Assembly (NCBI GenBank): GCA_002077065.1
Contig: NAJO01000026.1
Location: 434,001 to 498,000, forward strand
Length of the DNA stretch: 64,000 nt
Origin: Cryoendolithus antarcticus
Lineage: Eukaryota > Ascomycota > Dothideomycetes > Cladosporiales > Cladosporiaceae
Direction: 5' to 3'
Shown here: piece by piece, positions 41,739 through 54,200 of the stretch
Layout of the letters: the number at the start of each line of letters is the position of its first letter
Position numbering within the stretch: position 1 is the stretch's first letter
The notes under the pieces: model-generated
Seen by the model: only the letters and a program-made list of their open reading frames with translations
The model's database searches: none
Told to the model about the DNA's origin: nothing
Translations under genes and position numbers: made by a program

Positions 41739-42452
41739 ACTTGTTGCTCTCGCAATGTAACAACACGTCAAATACACTTGACGAGCAAGGCGGCACTTCA
41801 ACTGCCACCTGCATGAGGCTTGCATGCCAAAAATGGCAAAGCTTCAACACTATGATACCCCTGATGTTTAACACAGATTAGCGAGGAGTTCAACAAAATG
41901 GTCGGAGGGTGGATGGGCGCTATAGGGCTCGGTGATCTCAACGATCATGCGATAAGCTAAAAGCGAGGTATGGGAGGCATGATAGGTGCATTTGCTGATG
42001 GCGTTGAAAGGCGAGATTACTGGGAGATGATCACGAGTTGAGCTGCGATGCATGTAGTCGGTGTATCAGTCACAGACTAGCCATGCCTCATGGCATCGGA
42101 AGCATCACATGCACGTGTCAAGGTGAGCATCGCATTTCACATCTTGATACACAGCAGGTACACTCTCAACGTTATGATGAATGTTGCTACTGCTTCTTTA
42201 CCTTCCGTCCACGCTTTCCTGTCCTGATCTGCAGGATCAACGAGAGTGCTCAACATCTCACTCGCCTCTGTATGAAGGTCATCATATCAACTATCTCCAT
42301 CATCGCGAACGTCGTGTCAGCACGGCATAGCGAGGTTGTAATACAACACCGCTCCATTCGACAGAACTGCTCGGTCATCTCTACGCCCTTTGCGCCCACG
42401 CTTCCACATCGATCTTCATCCGCCTCGGTCGGCAACCTCACACCCATCCTCC
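41739..42452. other. Intergenic between MET6 and the Ser/Arg-rich gene
   Basis: This 714-bp region should contain the MET6 3' UTR and the promoter of the next plus-strand gene. The frame of the next gene is open for about 60 bp upstream without an ATG. Confidence 0.35.
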
Positions 42453-45400
42453 ATGGCGACCTGCTGTCCTCACCCCCGCTCGCGGGCTCTGTCTCCCACC
42501 GAACCTCCCCGCCTCACTACCATCCCCCTAAACTCCCTCTTCACTTTCGCAGCTCTGCCGGAAGACCATCCTCATGCCTTGCGCTTCCCGAAGCGCAGAG
42601 CTGACTCAGCGGCTGCCAAAGGTGTCGGCAGGAAAGTGAGTTTAAGTAAGAGGTTGCTTGGGGGGTTGAGGAGACGGAAGACGTGGAAGGATGTGGTGGG
42701 TGAGATGAGTGGTGTAGAGGGGAGCGATGCCGTTGAGGTCAGGAGTGGGGAGTTGAGAGATGTGTGGGACAGTACTGTGGAGGGGGGCGATGGCGAGAAT
42801 CCGCAGGGCCGGGATGAGGGCAGGCAGAGTAAGACCAGTGAGAACGCGCCGAAGTTGAGGTTGAGGAGGATGTGAGTCTCCCACTACCTGAGCCAGTTTC
42901 TGATTTAGTATTCAATGCTGACTTGGGGCCGCAGATCTTCGCTGCGTAGCTCGCCTGACCTGCGAAGGCTCCGGCTAGACTCAGTAAGCCCGACCAGACG
43001 GCCCCGTTCCTCCTTTGAGCTTCGTGCAAGAGTCAGCAAGGGACCAAGTGCGCCAGATCTCGCGAACGAGCTTCGTCCACTTGGAGCTGTGGACTTCGGC
43101 ACACCGACAGCGATCTCCAACATTGCCGATCAGGAACCCGACATCACTGATCTGAGCGCGCCGACGCCACTTGCTCGGATCGCTGAGCAGGCTCTTTCTG
43201 TCGGTAGCTTAGAAGTCGCCGTACAAGATGCTGCCGATAAAGTCGAGAGCGAAGAAGCTGCCCGTCCACCAACGAGTACGAGCATTCATCTAACCACCCT
43301 GCAGATCTCCGAGCAGCTGCGCTCGCTGTCGCAGATGTCGGACAGTGCTGAGCAGCCCGAGCACTTGACGCCTGAGCCATGGGCCTACCATCGCAGACAG
43401 CGATCGATCGTCGAGGTCGTCAATCAGGGAAATGTCTCCTGGTCGGGACATGCACGTCACTTGCGGCAGATGTCTGGGACTGGTGCTGCGCCGTCCCAGG
43501 TCTCGAATTCATGGGCTAGGCCAGCGAAGGACAGAGACACCTCGTCTTCGATCTACAGTCGTGCGACGAGTCCGGACGTTCCTGCGCCAGCTGAGCGACC
43601 GACTAAACTCGAAGCGTGGCCACTAATCGAGGCTTCGTCACCTGCGAAGCTCGCGTTGGTACTTGACGGCGCCGTTGATGAGGTACCGACCATTCCGCAG
43701 CAATACGAAGCGCCTGCAGCCAAGCTCGACCCGGCTCTGATCGCTCTCCTGTCATCGTCGAGCTTGAGCTCACTCTATCTTGCACCACCAACTGCTCCTG
43801 AACGCACAGCCTCGATCCGAAGCAGCGCAAGCAACGTCTCCAAGCGCAGCAGATTTCTTGAACGCTTCACGCCTCCGAAGAAGCTCGTTAAGAAACGCAA
43901 GTCGTTCTTCATGTTCCTCCGACCTGGCAGTAAGCGCCAGCATCAAACACGCAGCATCAGTACACCGACACTTGGTAGCCGACCGATCAACGTTGATGGA
44001 GCTGCCTACGAGAGCGATTCGCTCACCGTGCAGTATGAGCTCAACCCACCCGCAGCAGACCGCAAGCGTTCAGCAAGCACCTCAAAGCTACCTTCGATCA
44101 CTCTGGCACCAGCTACCAGCTCTCCAGACCTCGCGCGCAAACCATCTCTGATCGAGTACGAACGCAAGCTCTCGGTGGTGGGCGATGATCGTCGTCGCCC
44201 ATCGAACGTGGATATTAAGCGGCTGAGCGCGGTCCAAGAAGACAATATGCGTAGACGGAGCACACTACGCAAGAGCATCAGTCGCAGAGTCCTCCCTCGT
44301 GCGCCCGAGAACGCTCTCATGGACGCAGCGCTTGAGCGGCATCTGGCCGAAAAAGCTCTGTTTCAGTCCTCAAAACGGCACAGCACTACGCTCTCCTCCA
44401 AGGTCAATGTTTCAGCACCCGACTTCGGTACGACCACCTGGTCAGAGCCTTCCATCACTGGACCCGACAGTCCGGAGCACGATCCACTGGATTCGATCGC
44501 GGCAACGGCGCAAAGGCTCAGTAATGTGCACCTCTCCCCACCCAGAACACCAATCGACGGTCGTTCTCGGACATCGACTGTGACCACACAGCCAGGTGAA
44601 CAAAGTTTGAGCGCGCCGCAGTTCCAGACCCCATCGTCGGTCTCTCAGAAGTCGACTGTCAGCAAGATCGGCAGCTCCCTGGCATCTTGGTCTCGTTTTC
44701 CCTCGCACAGCCGTCTCGAGCGTGTCGGCTCAGCAGGACCAGCAGACAATGTCATTGCGCGCGACTTCGCGTTCGAGTCCGATGGCAGCAAGCCAATCGA
44801 CCCAGCTGCGCGTTCAGGTCCAGCGAAGCGCACGTTGACTGGTCTGTCTATTGCGAGCTCGAAGTTTCGACTACAGAAGAGTCGATCTGCGACGTTTGGA
44901 GGCATCAAACGGTATTACTCCAGCCTCTTCAGTCGTACGGACTTCCAAGGTAAGGGCAGGAGAACCTCTGTGGCGATGGGCGGCTCACTTGAGAACCCTG
45001 AGTTGGAAGTCTTGCCGCCTGTGATGCCGCACGGGACTCATTCGGCGCCTGTGCTTGGAGATGTGAAGCCAAGGCACGGGCATGGGGTTGATCGTCCGCG
45101 CGCCAAGATATCTAGTGAGGCGATCATGCGAGCAGAGCTTGGTGCTGGTGATGTCCACCCGGCGCTGCGCGAGGCGGACGATAAAATCAGGGCCGAGAGC
45201 AGCTTGTTCGTTCACAAGGACCCGTTCCACCACCTTGACCAGCACCATGAGCGGCAGAACTCAAGTATCGATCCCGCGGACGAGATCTCGGAGCAGCAGG
45301 CTCTACTGCCTACGCAGGACCAACGGCAGACTTCCAATGGTCTCACCCATGATGGCGCAGCTGATCATCTTCCACCATCCCCGCCTCACAAAGCCGAAGT

Positions 45401-45812
45401 CTGGTGCGGCGTCTACAAGGACTGTCTCGTTCGCCCCGTATCTCCAGACGACACAGTGTTACTCGATACAATCACATCATTATTAGACTCCGCCGCTCCT
45501 GAGTCCGTCGTCATGGGCCCGCCAACACTCAAACCCTTTAAATCCCGCTCGCCTCAACAGCAGCCTCCAGTCCTGCTCGATCCGGGTGCCACAGTCCGTC
45601 GCTTCCCCTCTGTGACCGTGGTGGACGATCGGAAGGGCCACTGGAGGAGCGTGAGCTTCATCTCTGTGCAGTCTGGGAAAAGCGGCGGAAGTGGCAGTGG
45701 ATTCTTGCGAGAGAGCTCGAACGATCTGCTGAGGTTGATGGAAGTGAAGGAGAGGGAGGGGCGAGAGAAGTTAATGGCTGGGGTCTTGGAAGAGAGCAGC
45801 GTTGGAAACTGA
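42453..45812 (+). CDS. Large Ser/Arg-rich hypothetical protein
   Basis: Unrecognised. Exon 1 is 42453-42871, the intron 42872-42934 (63 nt, GTGAGT donor, CGCAG acceptor) and exon 2 42935-45812, giving 1098 residues in frame. The protein is largely disordered, with many RRxS/RxxS sites that look like kinase targets. Examples are LRRISSLRSSPDLRRLRLDS across the splice junction, RFLERFTPPKKLVKKRKSFF, RRPSNVDIKRLSAVQ and RRRSTLRKSISRRV. A recurrent short phrase of the SAPDL/SSPDL type occurs at least three times. The end holds a more ordered segment (AEVWCGVYKDCLVRPVSPDD with DTITSLLDSAAPESVV, then VTVVDDRKGHWRSVSFISVQ). There is no signal peptide or transmembrane helix. The architecture recalls signalling scaffolds, but I assign no function. 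It converges with CHK1. Confidence 0.75.
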
Positions 45813-46191
45813 GGGCGCAGAGCTGGCGCATAGGTGATGTGTGCCGGCTATGGCGATTTGCAAAGCGGGAAGGTGGACGCGCAGTGTTAGGTCGGAGCTT
45901 CGACATCGACAGCTTAGTATTGTCTGAGTGAGAACGGCAACAGGGTCATACTTACTGAGTATAACATCCTGCAACTTGAGGTTTCAGTCCGGGATATGGA
46001 CAGCATTTCCTTCACATGAACGGTAGTGGCGGACTTGAGAAACTCGTGTCGTCCTCAAGGAACAAGAACGGCGCTCGAGGTCTCCGCTTTTACCACCGTG
46101 TACACAATGTAACATCCTATCGTTTGTCCCGGCTATCCCAACGCCTCGCTGAAGTGCAATTTTCAACAAACTCGAAAGACTCAACTTCACC
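45813..46191. other. Intergenic, convergent 3' ends
   Basis: These 379 bp lie between the stop codons of the Ser/Arg-rich gene and CHK1. I see no gene. Confidence 0.35.
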
Positions 46192-47869
46192 TCAGAAGTC
46201 CTCGTCGAAACACAACACCCCATCCCGACAACATAGCACAACCTCCTTGAAGAACCTTCGCCACCCTATTGGATCGCCCTTCGCCTTGTTCAAGCACACC
46301 CTCACGACCTCTCTCCCTTCCACGCCTATGATATCCACAACTACGCCACCGTAGAGATCCTGACCTCTCGAGTCCAAAGTGCGAATTCTGTACTCTTGTC
46401 GGTTCCTTGCTGGGTCCCAGATCGGCTTCGGGTGTGGTATCGGGACGGACAGACGATCGAGAGCCGAGAGCAGGAGGCTGCTGAGTTGCACTGGCGGCAT
46501 CGTGGAGTAGAACTTCGTCAGCGACGTAGAGGGCATGATGTCGGAGTACTTTCGGGCTGCTTGGGTGAGCGTCTCGGGGAGTGAAGGGGTGGCGCTGAAC
46601 TGCGACATGACTGGATCCGAGTGCAGGTCCGCCAGGAAACCAGGGAGGTAGCGAAGTGCTTGCGTCGAAGGATGCATCTGCTGCGAAGGGCGGACAAGTT
46701 GCGAGCCAGGCGGTGGTGGCGCCTCCCAGTCGGTCTCGAGCGGCGCTGGCTCGTCGATGTCCATCCTCTGAGTTGGCTGTGACCGCTGCTGCTGACTCGC
46801 ACCCACCTCCTGCGCAAAATTGATCTTCAACTTCTCCAACATACACGTCGCCAGGCCCACTTGATCTGTTGCGTTTCCATTCCCGTCCATGTAAGGGTTC
46901 CGCCGCCTCATCCATTCATGCCTCCTCACCGCCGCCCAACTCCACCGCTCCGCTGGCTCGACAGCCAGCACTCCCTTCAGCAGTCCTTTCACTTCAGGTG
47001 GTATCTTCTCCCACAGCTCATCGCTCGGCTCCCCCCTCGTCTTAACCCACTCCGCGAACTCCCAACTCTGCTCCTGATCCGGACAATCCCAAGGCGTGTT
47101 CCCAGCCAACAGCACAAACAGCACAATCCCACAACTAAAGACATCCGCACCATCAGGATCGTACCCCAGCTTCTCCCCCTCAATTTTCTTCCGCTTCAAC
47201 GTCTCGTTCGCCTTCCCAACAGCCAAGATCTCCGGTGCAATATAAGGCGGACTCCCACACACCATGCCACATACCTTCCGCTCCCCAGTCTTCGCATTCA
47301 TGAACTGCGTCGCGAGCCCGAAGTCCGCCAACTTCATGTCCCCACTCCCGCTCAATAGCATGTTCTCCGGCTTGACATCCCGATGCGCCACGCCCTTGTC
47401 ATGACACCAACTCACCGCCGCGACCAACTGGCTGAAATACAAATGTGCCACCTCAGGACTGACACCCTCATCAGCCTCAATCTTGTCGAAGAGATCCCCG
47501 CCCTCAGCCAGTTCCAGCGCAAGCCATATCCAGCTGCTGTCCTCACCCGTACTCAGGAAGCGGATGATGTTCTTGTGTGGGCACACTTGTTGATGTAAGG
47601 CGAGCTCGAGCTGGATTTGCTTCGGTCGTAATCGGCCGACCCGAAAGGCGTGCTCTTTGTGTATGAATTTGACGGCTATGATCGGGGAGGGGGCATTGAC
47701 GGGCGTGGCTTTGCGAATCGAGGCGTAGGCGCCGGAGCCGATTGTTTTGGAGATAAGGCGGAAGGGGAGGTTGGCGGGGAGGGCGGAGACCTGGGACTAT
47801 ATGGGGAGGGGGTTAGCATGTACCGGGGGAGGTGAGGGAGGGCCATCTTACGCCAGGTGGAGCGCCCAT
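46192..47869 (-). CDS. CHK1: Checkpoint kinase Chk1
   Basis: Chk1 is the effector Ser/Thr kinase of the DNA-damage and replication checkpoint. Exon 1 (47852-47869) encodes only MGAPPG; the 55-nt intron (47797-47851) has a GTAAGA donor, a GCTAAC branch site and a TATAG acceptor; exon 2 is 46192-47796. The product has 540 residues. Kinase landmarks are the Gly loop KTIGSGAYASIRKA, AVKFIHKEHA with the ATP-binding Lys, ALELAEGGDLFDKIE at the hinge, HRDVKPENMLL, LADFGLATQF, GSPPYIAPEIL and the C-lobe WDCPDQEQSWEFAEWV. The region after about 300 carries Gln/Pro-rich sequence and then the Chk1 C-terminal regulatory KA1-like part (SLTKFYSTMPPVQLSSLLLS through VVVDIIGVEGREVVRV and GDPIGWRRFFKEVV). The exon arrangement is supported by the conserved kinase start. 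Confidence 0.94.
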
Positions 47870-48805
47870 GGTGAGATAGGACAATAAGGAGACTCTGTAA
47901 CGCCTAGCGTTGCAATCAATGCGAAGATATACAAAATACTACAAAGTACTGTGAGGCTGCCTCATCACGAGGTAAAGTGCTTGCAGATGAGACGCGAGGT
48001 ACGCGTTTTGTTTACCTCGGACTTTTCGCATGGCGACAGCATCGATCACACTGACACCAAGTACACGCCGATCACTGCCCATACGCCTGGCGCTGACGAT
48101 CATGGGCAGCATGGTCCAAAGTAATGTCGAGAGCGGTGAGGGTACTATACATTTCATACGACTCTATAGGTCAAGCTGTAGACGGCAGCACGCTCATGCC
48201 CTTCCCACTCGGGCGCCATCGGCGGCGCCTTCTCCAATATTATTACCTCGCAAGAAAGCAGCTCATCCAGCTCGAAAGCAACGCACTCCCTGCTCGAGAT
48301 GAAGATGCGCCAGAACGAGCACGACAGCACACCGCCGAGGCTCAAATTCCCGGCAAGACTCCCTAGAGGCTGGATGCGCTCAGATTTCCGCCGACCTGAT
48401 GGCGAAGTAACGCCGTCGCGGAAATGCAGAACAGCGCATGAATGCAGTGACAATGCTCAATATGGTATAGCGGCCAGTGTTTCGAGGCCAAGTAATATTC
48501 TCCAAAGCCAGCTTTCGGATGTCTTGATTATGCGGCTGAAGTGTGGTTTGCCACTTTGCGCGGCGATGCCAGGCGATGGCAAATGCTGCACTCATGCATA
48601 GTTGTCACGCTCCGGGGCCTAGTTGCATCGGTGTGGCCGATCCATTGTGTTTGAGAGCTTAGGTGTAATGGTGTGTGCCCTCAGGGAAGTGGGTTGTCAG
48701 AAGTCGATGCGGCTGATCGACAGAGCATCGCATGGCGCGGCATCGCATCGCATCGCCTGTCCAGTGTAGCCTTTCACCAACATCCAATCAACACATTACT
48801 TGCTT
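47870..48805. promoter_or_regulatory. Upstream region of CHK1
   Basis: The 936 bp between CHK1 and the end of the RGS gene (both minus strand) hold the CHK1 promoter. A short CATCG repeat occurs at the far end (listed separately). I see no gene. Confidence 0.35.
48725..48757. repeat. Short CATCG pentanucleotide repeat
   Basis: Three perfect tandem CATCG units (48741-48755) follow imperfect copies at 48726 and 48731, just beyond the 3' end of the RGS gene. Confidence 0.7.
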
Positions 48806-51247
48806 TCAGCTAATGGACGTCGCTGCAAGATTGCTGATCATGCCCTCGACGTTGCGCTCCCTGAGCACTGAGGCATATTTTGGTTCCCTCGAGAATTTCG
48901 GCACCGAGTCTGATGCCATCAGCTTGAAGACGCTGCTTTGCGCTTGGTCGAAGAGTTGGGCGACTTCGTCGAGACTGGCGATCATTTGTTCGTCCTCGCC
49001 CACAGCACGTGTCATGCGGCCAGCGAGTGCGTTGCGGAGGTTGTGATCGATGTTGAGTTCGCAGGGCGAACCAGGAGCGAGAAAGGCGTTGTAGAGACCT
49101 GTCGTGAAATTAGCTTCATGGTCACAAGTGTACCGTGCATACGATGCACTCACTGTAAGCCGATGCCAGCGTCTCCCTGATCACATCCAATCGCGGCGGC
49201 AGATTGTTCGACTTCGCCCTCCCGTAATCCGACAAGAAGGACTTGACTTCCACATAGAAAGCTAAGTTCTCCTCGCAATGCGTCTCCCTCAAATACTCCC
49301 GGAACAGCAACCTCAATGCTGGGTCGCGGAGAATGACAGTCATGCGGTTCGTGTTGGAATCTCGCGTCACACCATTTGGTACACGAGCCTGCAGTGTCCC
49401 CTCGCCATTGACGGAACCGTTAGGACTCGTCACCCAGCAGGCCGTACGCATACCTTTTTGCGTCACTGCGTACAGCACGTGCTTCGAAGGCTGGAAGCGT
49501 TGTGCGTTTGCTCCGCTCTCCATCACGGGCTCCACCAAGCCATGTAGTATGAACGCCTGCGCAATCTCGAAGACCTCCCGCTTGTCCACAACCGTGCAGC
49601 AGTTCATCAGCCAGTCATACGCAGCTTTGCCAGTGAATGCGTACGGAGCTTCCTTATCGCCCCGCCGTGATCGCTGCATCCGCACACCAACGTAGCCTGT
49701 CGCGTACTCGCCGACCGAGTCCGAGTCTGAGCCTGTCGAAAGGGACTTCAGATTAGGTCCAGTGTCGCCTGCAAAGCGTCGGAAGAGCACGCTGATCGTA
49801 GGACCATCGGAATTGATCTTGTCGCTGTCGCTCTCACGCTCTAGGATTACGAGCTGCATCACGTTCCGAGGTGAGTCTAGGAGCTCGTTGACGTGTCGTT
49901 GGTGGATCCCATTGCGCTGACAGAAGCGTGCAAGTATGTGCATACCCTTCGGCGTCAGCTGCCACACAGCGCTCTTCGAGGTGAAGTCCGTCTTTCCCTC
50001 CACCGACTCCACGAATCGTGCATCCAGAAACCTCTGACATACTGAGCGCGCCATCTCCCGTGCCATTGAGAACGTCGTTGTCGTGGTAGTGGTGACAATT
50101 CGGGATGGGTCTTTGGGATCTGGCATGCGATTGGATTGCGAGAACTTGAGTGACCCCAGATTCGTCATCGCCTCCTCTGTGGTGAATGTGTGCTCTATCC
50201 GCGAGAACCGCACTCGATGTGGTATGAGTGGTAAGCTGACCATGAGCGTCGAAAACAGATCTTCAAAATCCTGTACTGAAGTCAGAGTCTGTCCCGGACA
50301 CCTCTCCCCAAATGTTATCGTCCGCTGCCCGCGGCGCTCGAATATGAGTGCCATTGAGTGATGTTTGAGTGTGTTGGAGCAGTTACGTGCAATATGGATG
50401 AATGTGGAGACAAGCCCTAGGCTTGCTGCAACATCCGTGACTGTGTAACGCACATGCAACACATACTTCCACGACAATCACGGCAGGGGTCACACGTGGA
50501 ATTGGGGAAAGTCGTACATACCCTTGTGTAAGGACGCTCATCCTCGGTCATGCGAAGGAGTCGCGAAGACGTTTGATGCATCATGCGCGGTTTGCTGCGG
50601 GTATCCTCACGGGTCTGTTTCTCGGTGCCAATCTCCTCACTCGGTCGGAGCAGGTGTTCTCTCGATGCGTTCCTGTGCGCAGTGTACAGATCTTGAGCCG
50701 ATGTCCGCTCGTAGATGGACTTTATCTCTGATTTCGAGTCGTCCGTGTAGGTAGTCTCGGATGATGTGTTAGACAGTGTTGATGTGACTGAACGCTTGTG
50801 TGTGCTTGCAGGTGAGATGGGTGTGTTGCTGGCCACGAGGGTCTCGGGAAGGCGAGTCGGGACGGCAGGCTGTCTGTCTTGCTGAAACACACTTCCGCGA
50901 GAGCGTATCCGGCCTAGGGATGCGAGGCGGGAGTGCGCACGGGACTTGACGGTCGACGCAAGCGTCCTCTGGGGGAGATCCAGCTTGACTGAGGGTAGGG
51001 AGAGTGAGGAGTGCAAGGGTGAAATTGAATGCGGCAGTGTCGCAGGCTGAGGAGCGATGGCAGTATCGGTTACGTCAGGAGCGACATGGACAGCATGTGC
51101 GTTCCTCGTGGCTCCGCGCGGGAATTGCCTCGTGGCGGGCAATGCAGGCGAGGAATGCTGCGGCAGGCGTGGACGAGCAGCAGCGGGGTGGGAGGTGGTA
51201 TTATCAGCGGAGTGTGGAATGCGGGTGGAGAAGGACAAGGACGACAT
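48806..51247 (-). CDS. flbA: FlbA-type regulator of G-protein signalling (DEP and RGS domains)
   Basis: FlbA accelerates GTP hydrolysis on the G-alpha subunit FadA, which restrains vegetative growth signalling and allows conidiation. Exons are 50522-51247, 49154-50270 and 48806-49098; introns are 251 and 55 nt. The product has 711 residues, close to Aspergillus FlbA (about 719). The N-terminal 220 residues are Ser/Thr-rich and disordered and end with MMHQTSSRLLRMTEDERPYT, the family's lead-in. Exon 2 opens DFEDLFSTLMVSLPLIPHRV and continues with SLKFSQSNRMPDPKDPSRIV and AREMARSVCQRFLDARFVES (DEP region). A second DEP-like part follows (GKAAYDWLMNCCTVVDKREV). The RGS domain starts at RMTVILRDPALRLLFREYLR and crosses the last intron to SLYNAFLAPGSPCELNIDHN and RKMASD-like helices. 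The start is the ATG at 51,247, since the frame upstream lacks ATG. The long first intron contains a 207-nt in-frame open stretch discussed as a finding. Confidence 0.93.
50271..50521 (-). other. Unusually long flbA intron with an in-frame alternative start
   Basis: Most introns in this window are 50-96 nt; this one is 251 nt (GTATGT donor, TACAG acceptor). The frame of exon 2 stays open into it for 207 nt and contains an ATG at 50,354, 28 codons before the exon. A transcript starting inside the intron could make a shorter protein lacking the disordered N terminus. Confidence 0.5.
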
Positions 51248-54200
51248 GTATTGTAGCAGCAGCGACACTACGAGAGTGGGTCGCTGCTAAACAAGGGTCA
51301 GCGGCGAGCTAGCAGCAGCACGAGGGCGCCGTCACGACGCCATGTGCGGTCAGATTGTGCTGATCGATTGCCTGCGACTCCGAGCGGATCCCAGTAGAGG
51401 AGAGCGCATGGGCAGGGCATGGACATGGCACAAAGTGGGAGGTCAAATGTCGCTGCACACCTGCGGCTCACCACCCACTCTGACACCGACGGCACTATGA
51501 CACATGGCAGAGCAAGGTCCACGAACATCTCGGTTCGTTCCACTGCAGCTGCCTTGCCGGCGGCGGCATCCTCAATCTGGTCTTCCGCCCTCGCCAGCGC
51601 CGACTTTGAAATTTCGCGTGGTCGCCGAGGCGCTCCTCCACCAACGTCCGCCGCCAGCCGTGTGTAAATATGGCCGCGTCCACACGTTTCACCTCCCAAG
51701 GGTCGGTGCGCTCACATGTTCTCGTAGGGCCGGCGGCACTATTGAAAGCAATGGTTGCATCGCAAGGCGCGATGATTCCGCACGTGGACACACGACTTAA
51801 GTCTCCACGGCATGAGGCGTGCTGATCAGTGTCTCACCATTGGCACTGCTATCCTTGCCACACTACGTCTGCCGACCACGATGTCATGGCGATCACTCGC
51901 CACTGGGCACAACGACATGGAATTGTAGCGGACTGTAGAAGGCAAAGCTCTGTCGCGGAGTCACGGCCGTGCCGCCGTGGGGATTTTGGTAATGCCAGCT
52001 TGCTCATATATGCAGTACCGCGCTCGCACCTCCTGCCGCAGTGTAGTCCCTTCTCCCTGCAACTCCGAGACGCACCACCGTTACACAACCTTACTCGCTG
52101 CTAGACCACGCATCGATCTGAGCCCACTACCCGCATCACCGCTCCGACCACTACGATGCCATTTTCGCAACGCCGCGCATCTGCCATGTCGCCGACAATG
52201 CGAATATCACGAAGTCGCGGTGGGGCTTGATGATCAGTCTCCAGTCTCTGTTGATCAAACACGACGGTACGAAACCTTGCTCATCAGCTGAATACCGACT
52301 GCGGCAACAGCGGGTAGTCATGATCATCCTTCTCTTCATCGCCTCGGCGACTGACAACGACTAAGCGTTCCCCTTAGTCATGGACATTGTTTCGCATGGA
52401 CCACTTCGACTTCTGCGCGTGGGTCTGCGAGCAGAGTCAAAGCCACATCTGCCGAAAGGTATCCTGGCCCGACACGTGCTGACGAGCCGCGAGTTTATCG
52501 CGAGGTGCATGAGAGGGCTGGGCATCGCAGCAACTCACACCATCGATCTGGCTACAGTACCATACCAATTTCGTGGCGGCGGCAGACTGCAGTACCTCGC
52601 TGACATACCTCCAGGCTTCTTGTCGTTCTAGTGGCCGCATAGACATCGCGCTAGAAGACTGCGAAATTTCCGTGCTAAAAGGAGGTTGGCAAGCCACAAC
52701 CTTCCATCTCCACGATCGACCACGCGAGGGCAGAATTCGCGAGCGGAGTGTGTGCGGCTTTAACGCCAAGCACACCTTTCCCCTTTTGATCGTATAGACC
52801 TCGTCTCGTTGCTGCTTTGCACCGAGCGGTACATCCTCGCGCTCACAACCTTGCGCGATGTCACCCTGAAACATTACCAGTGTCGGTGAAATGTACGCGC
52901 TGGTGGCCTGTCAGCTTACTACACTTGAATCATGCAGCCTCGCACACAACGGACTGATGGCGTTGCTGCTGTGCATGCTGCGGGCCAAACGTTCAAAGCC
53001 ATCCGTCGCGCAGCGGGATAACTCAACATCCGCAGGTCTAGACCGCAATGGCGTCGGCAACAATGTCATATGTACGTAGAAGAGCGAAATCACTTTTCCA
53101 CTGCCGGCGAAAAGTACCTCGTCGCCTTTCCGAAGGCTTCCGCGGCGTTTCGAATTCGTGCAATCACAGTACTGTACATTGCTGACTCGTGTCGCGCCGC
53201 TGCAAGCAATAATGAACGCGAGTGCGAGCCCTTGCATGAGACGAGATCCGCCATAGACACCAAAGCGTTGCTGATCATGCTGAACTTACCATGCTAACGT
53301 GAGCACGCTAGACGCTGCGCTACCTTATTATCCATCTGCTCTTCTCCCAGCGACATCTCGCGCGGCCCAGTTGCCTCGCTTCCAAACCTCAACGTTATGT
53401 CCACCTCCGAACTCCACCCGACTGCAACCCGTGCAGCTGTCTGGCCAGCGCATAACCTGCAAGCCACCAGTATCCCTGTCTCGAGGCTTCCACGTGTCTG
53501 GGCTTGCAGGTCGGCGCACTTTTTCCACGTGGCAGGCGGGAACGCTAAGGTACGCTTCTTTGGTGGGTCGGTGGGTTGGTAGGCATCGAAGATGTGGTTG
53601 AGGATCGTGAGGTTTGTCTGATCGCTGATTTGGAAGGGAGTAATGACCATGATGGGATGATCGAAGTACTGCTACACCGCAACGGCCCCCTCGGAGTCGG
53701 GATCAGACTGGGATGGATGACTTGATGTCGAGCACTCCTCACCGTCGCGCCGTCGAATACAGCCCTAACCCCTTTCGTGTCCCGATGATCTTAAAGCTCT
53801 AGACATGATTACATACCCATAACGTCTACTCATCAGCACAACGTAAGCGAGCCCGCACTCTTTTCAATTGAAGCAAGGCGCAGCTGCGCCGCCCACGGTT
53901 CGCGCAATCTATTCTTCTCGAATATCGCACAGGTAGCGACTTGGACAGCTGCGAGATAATGCATGGACACGACCTGCAATCTCGTGCTGCGTCTGACACA
54001 CGGAACGCACGCCTACACGGCTCTGACGCTGGGTTATGATTACTATAGCCGTCGACTACCTCCCCGGCCTGTCATCATGCCCTCAGCGCCATCCCGCGTT
54101 TCATACCAACAGTAATTTACGTATCTCGGCCCCCGGCAGCCGTCATGCAGCTTGCCGAAGACGATTTATTGCTTCGAAGCGAGGTAGGGTACGGTAAGGC

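Noticed and set aside
42038..42604. Plus-strand frame overlapping the start of the Ser/Arg-rich gene
   Set aside because: The translation shows no motif and ends inside exon 1 of the spliced gene, whose junction is supported by frame and signals.
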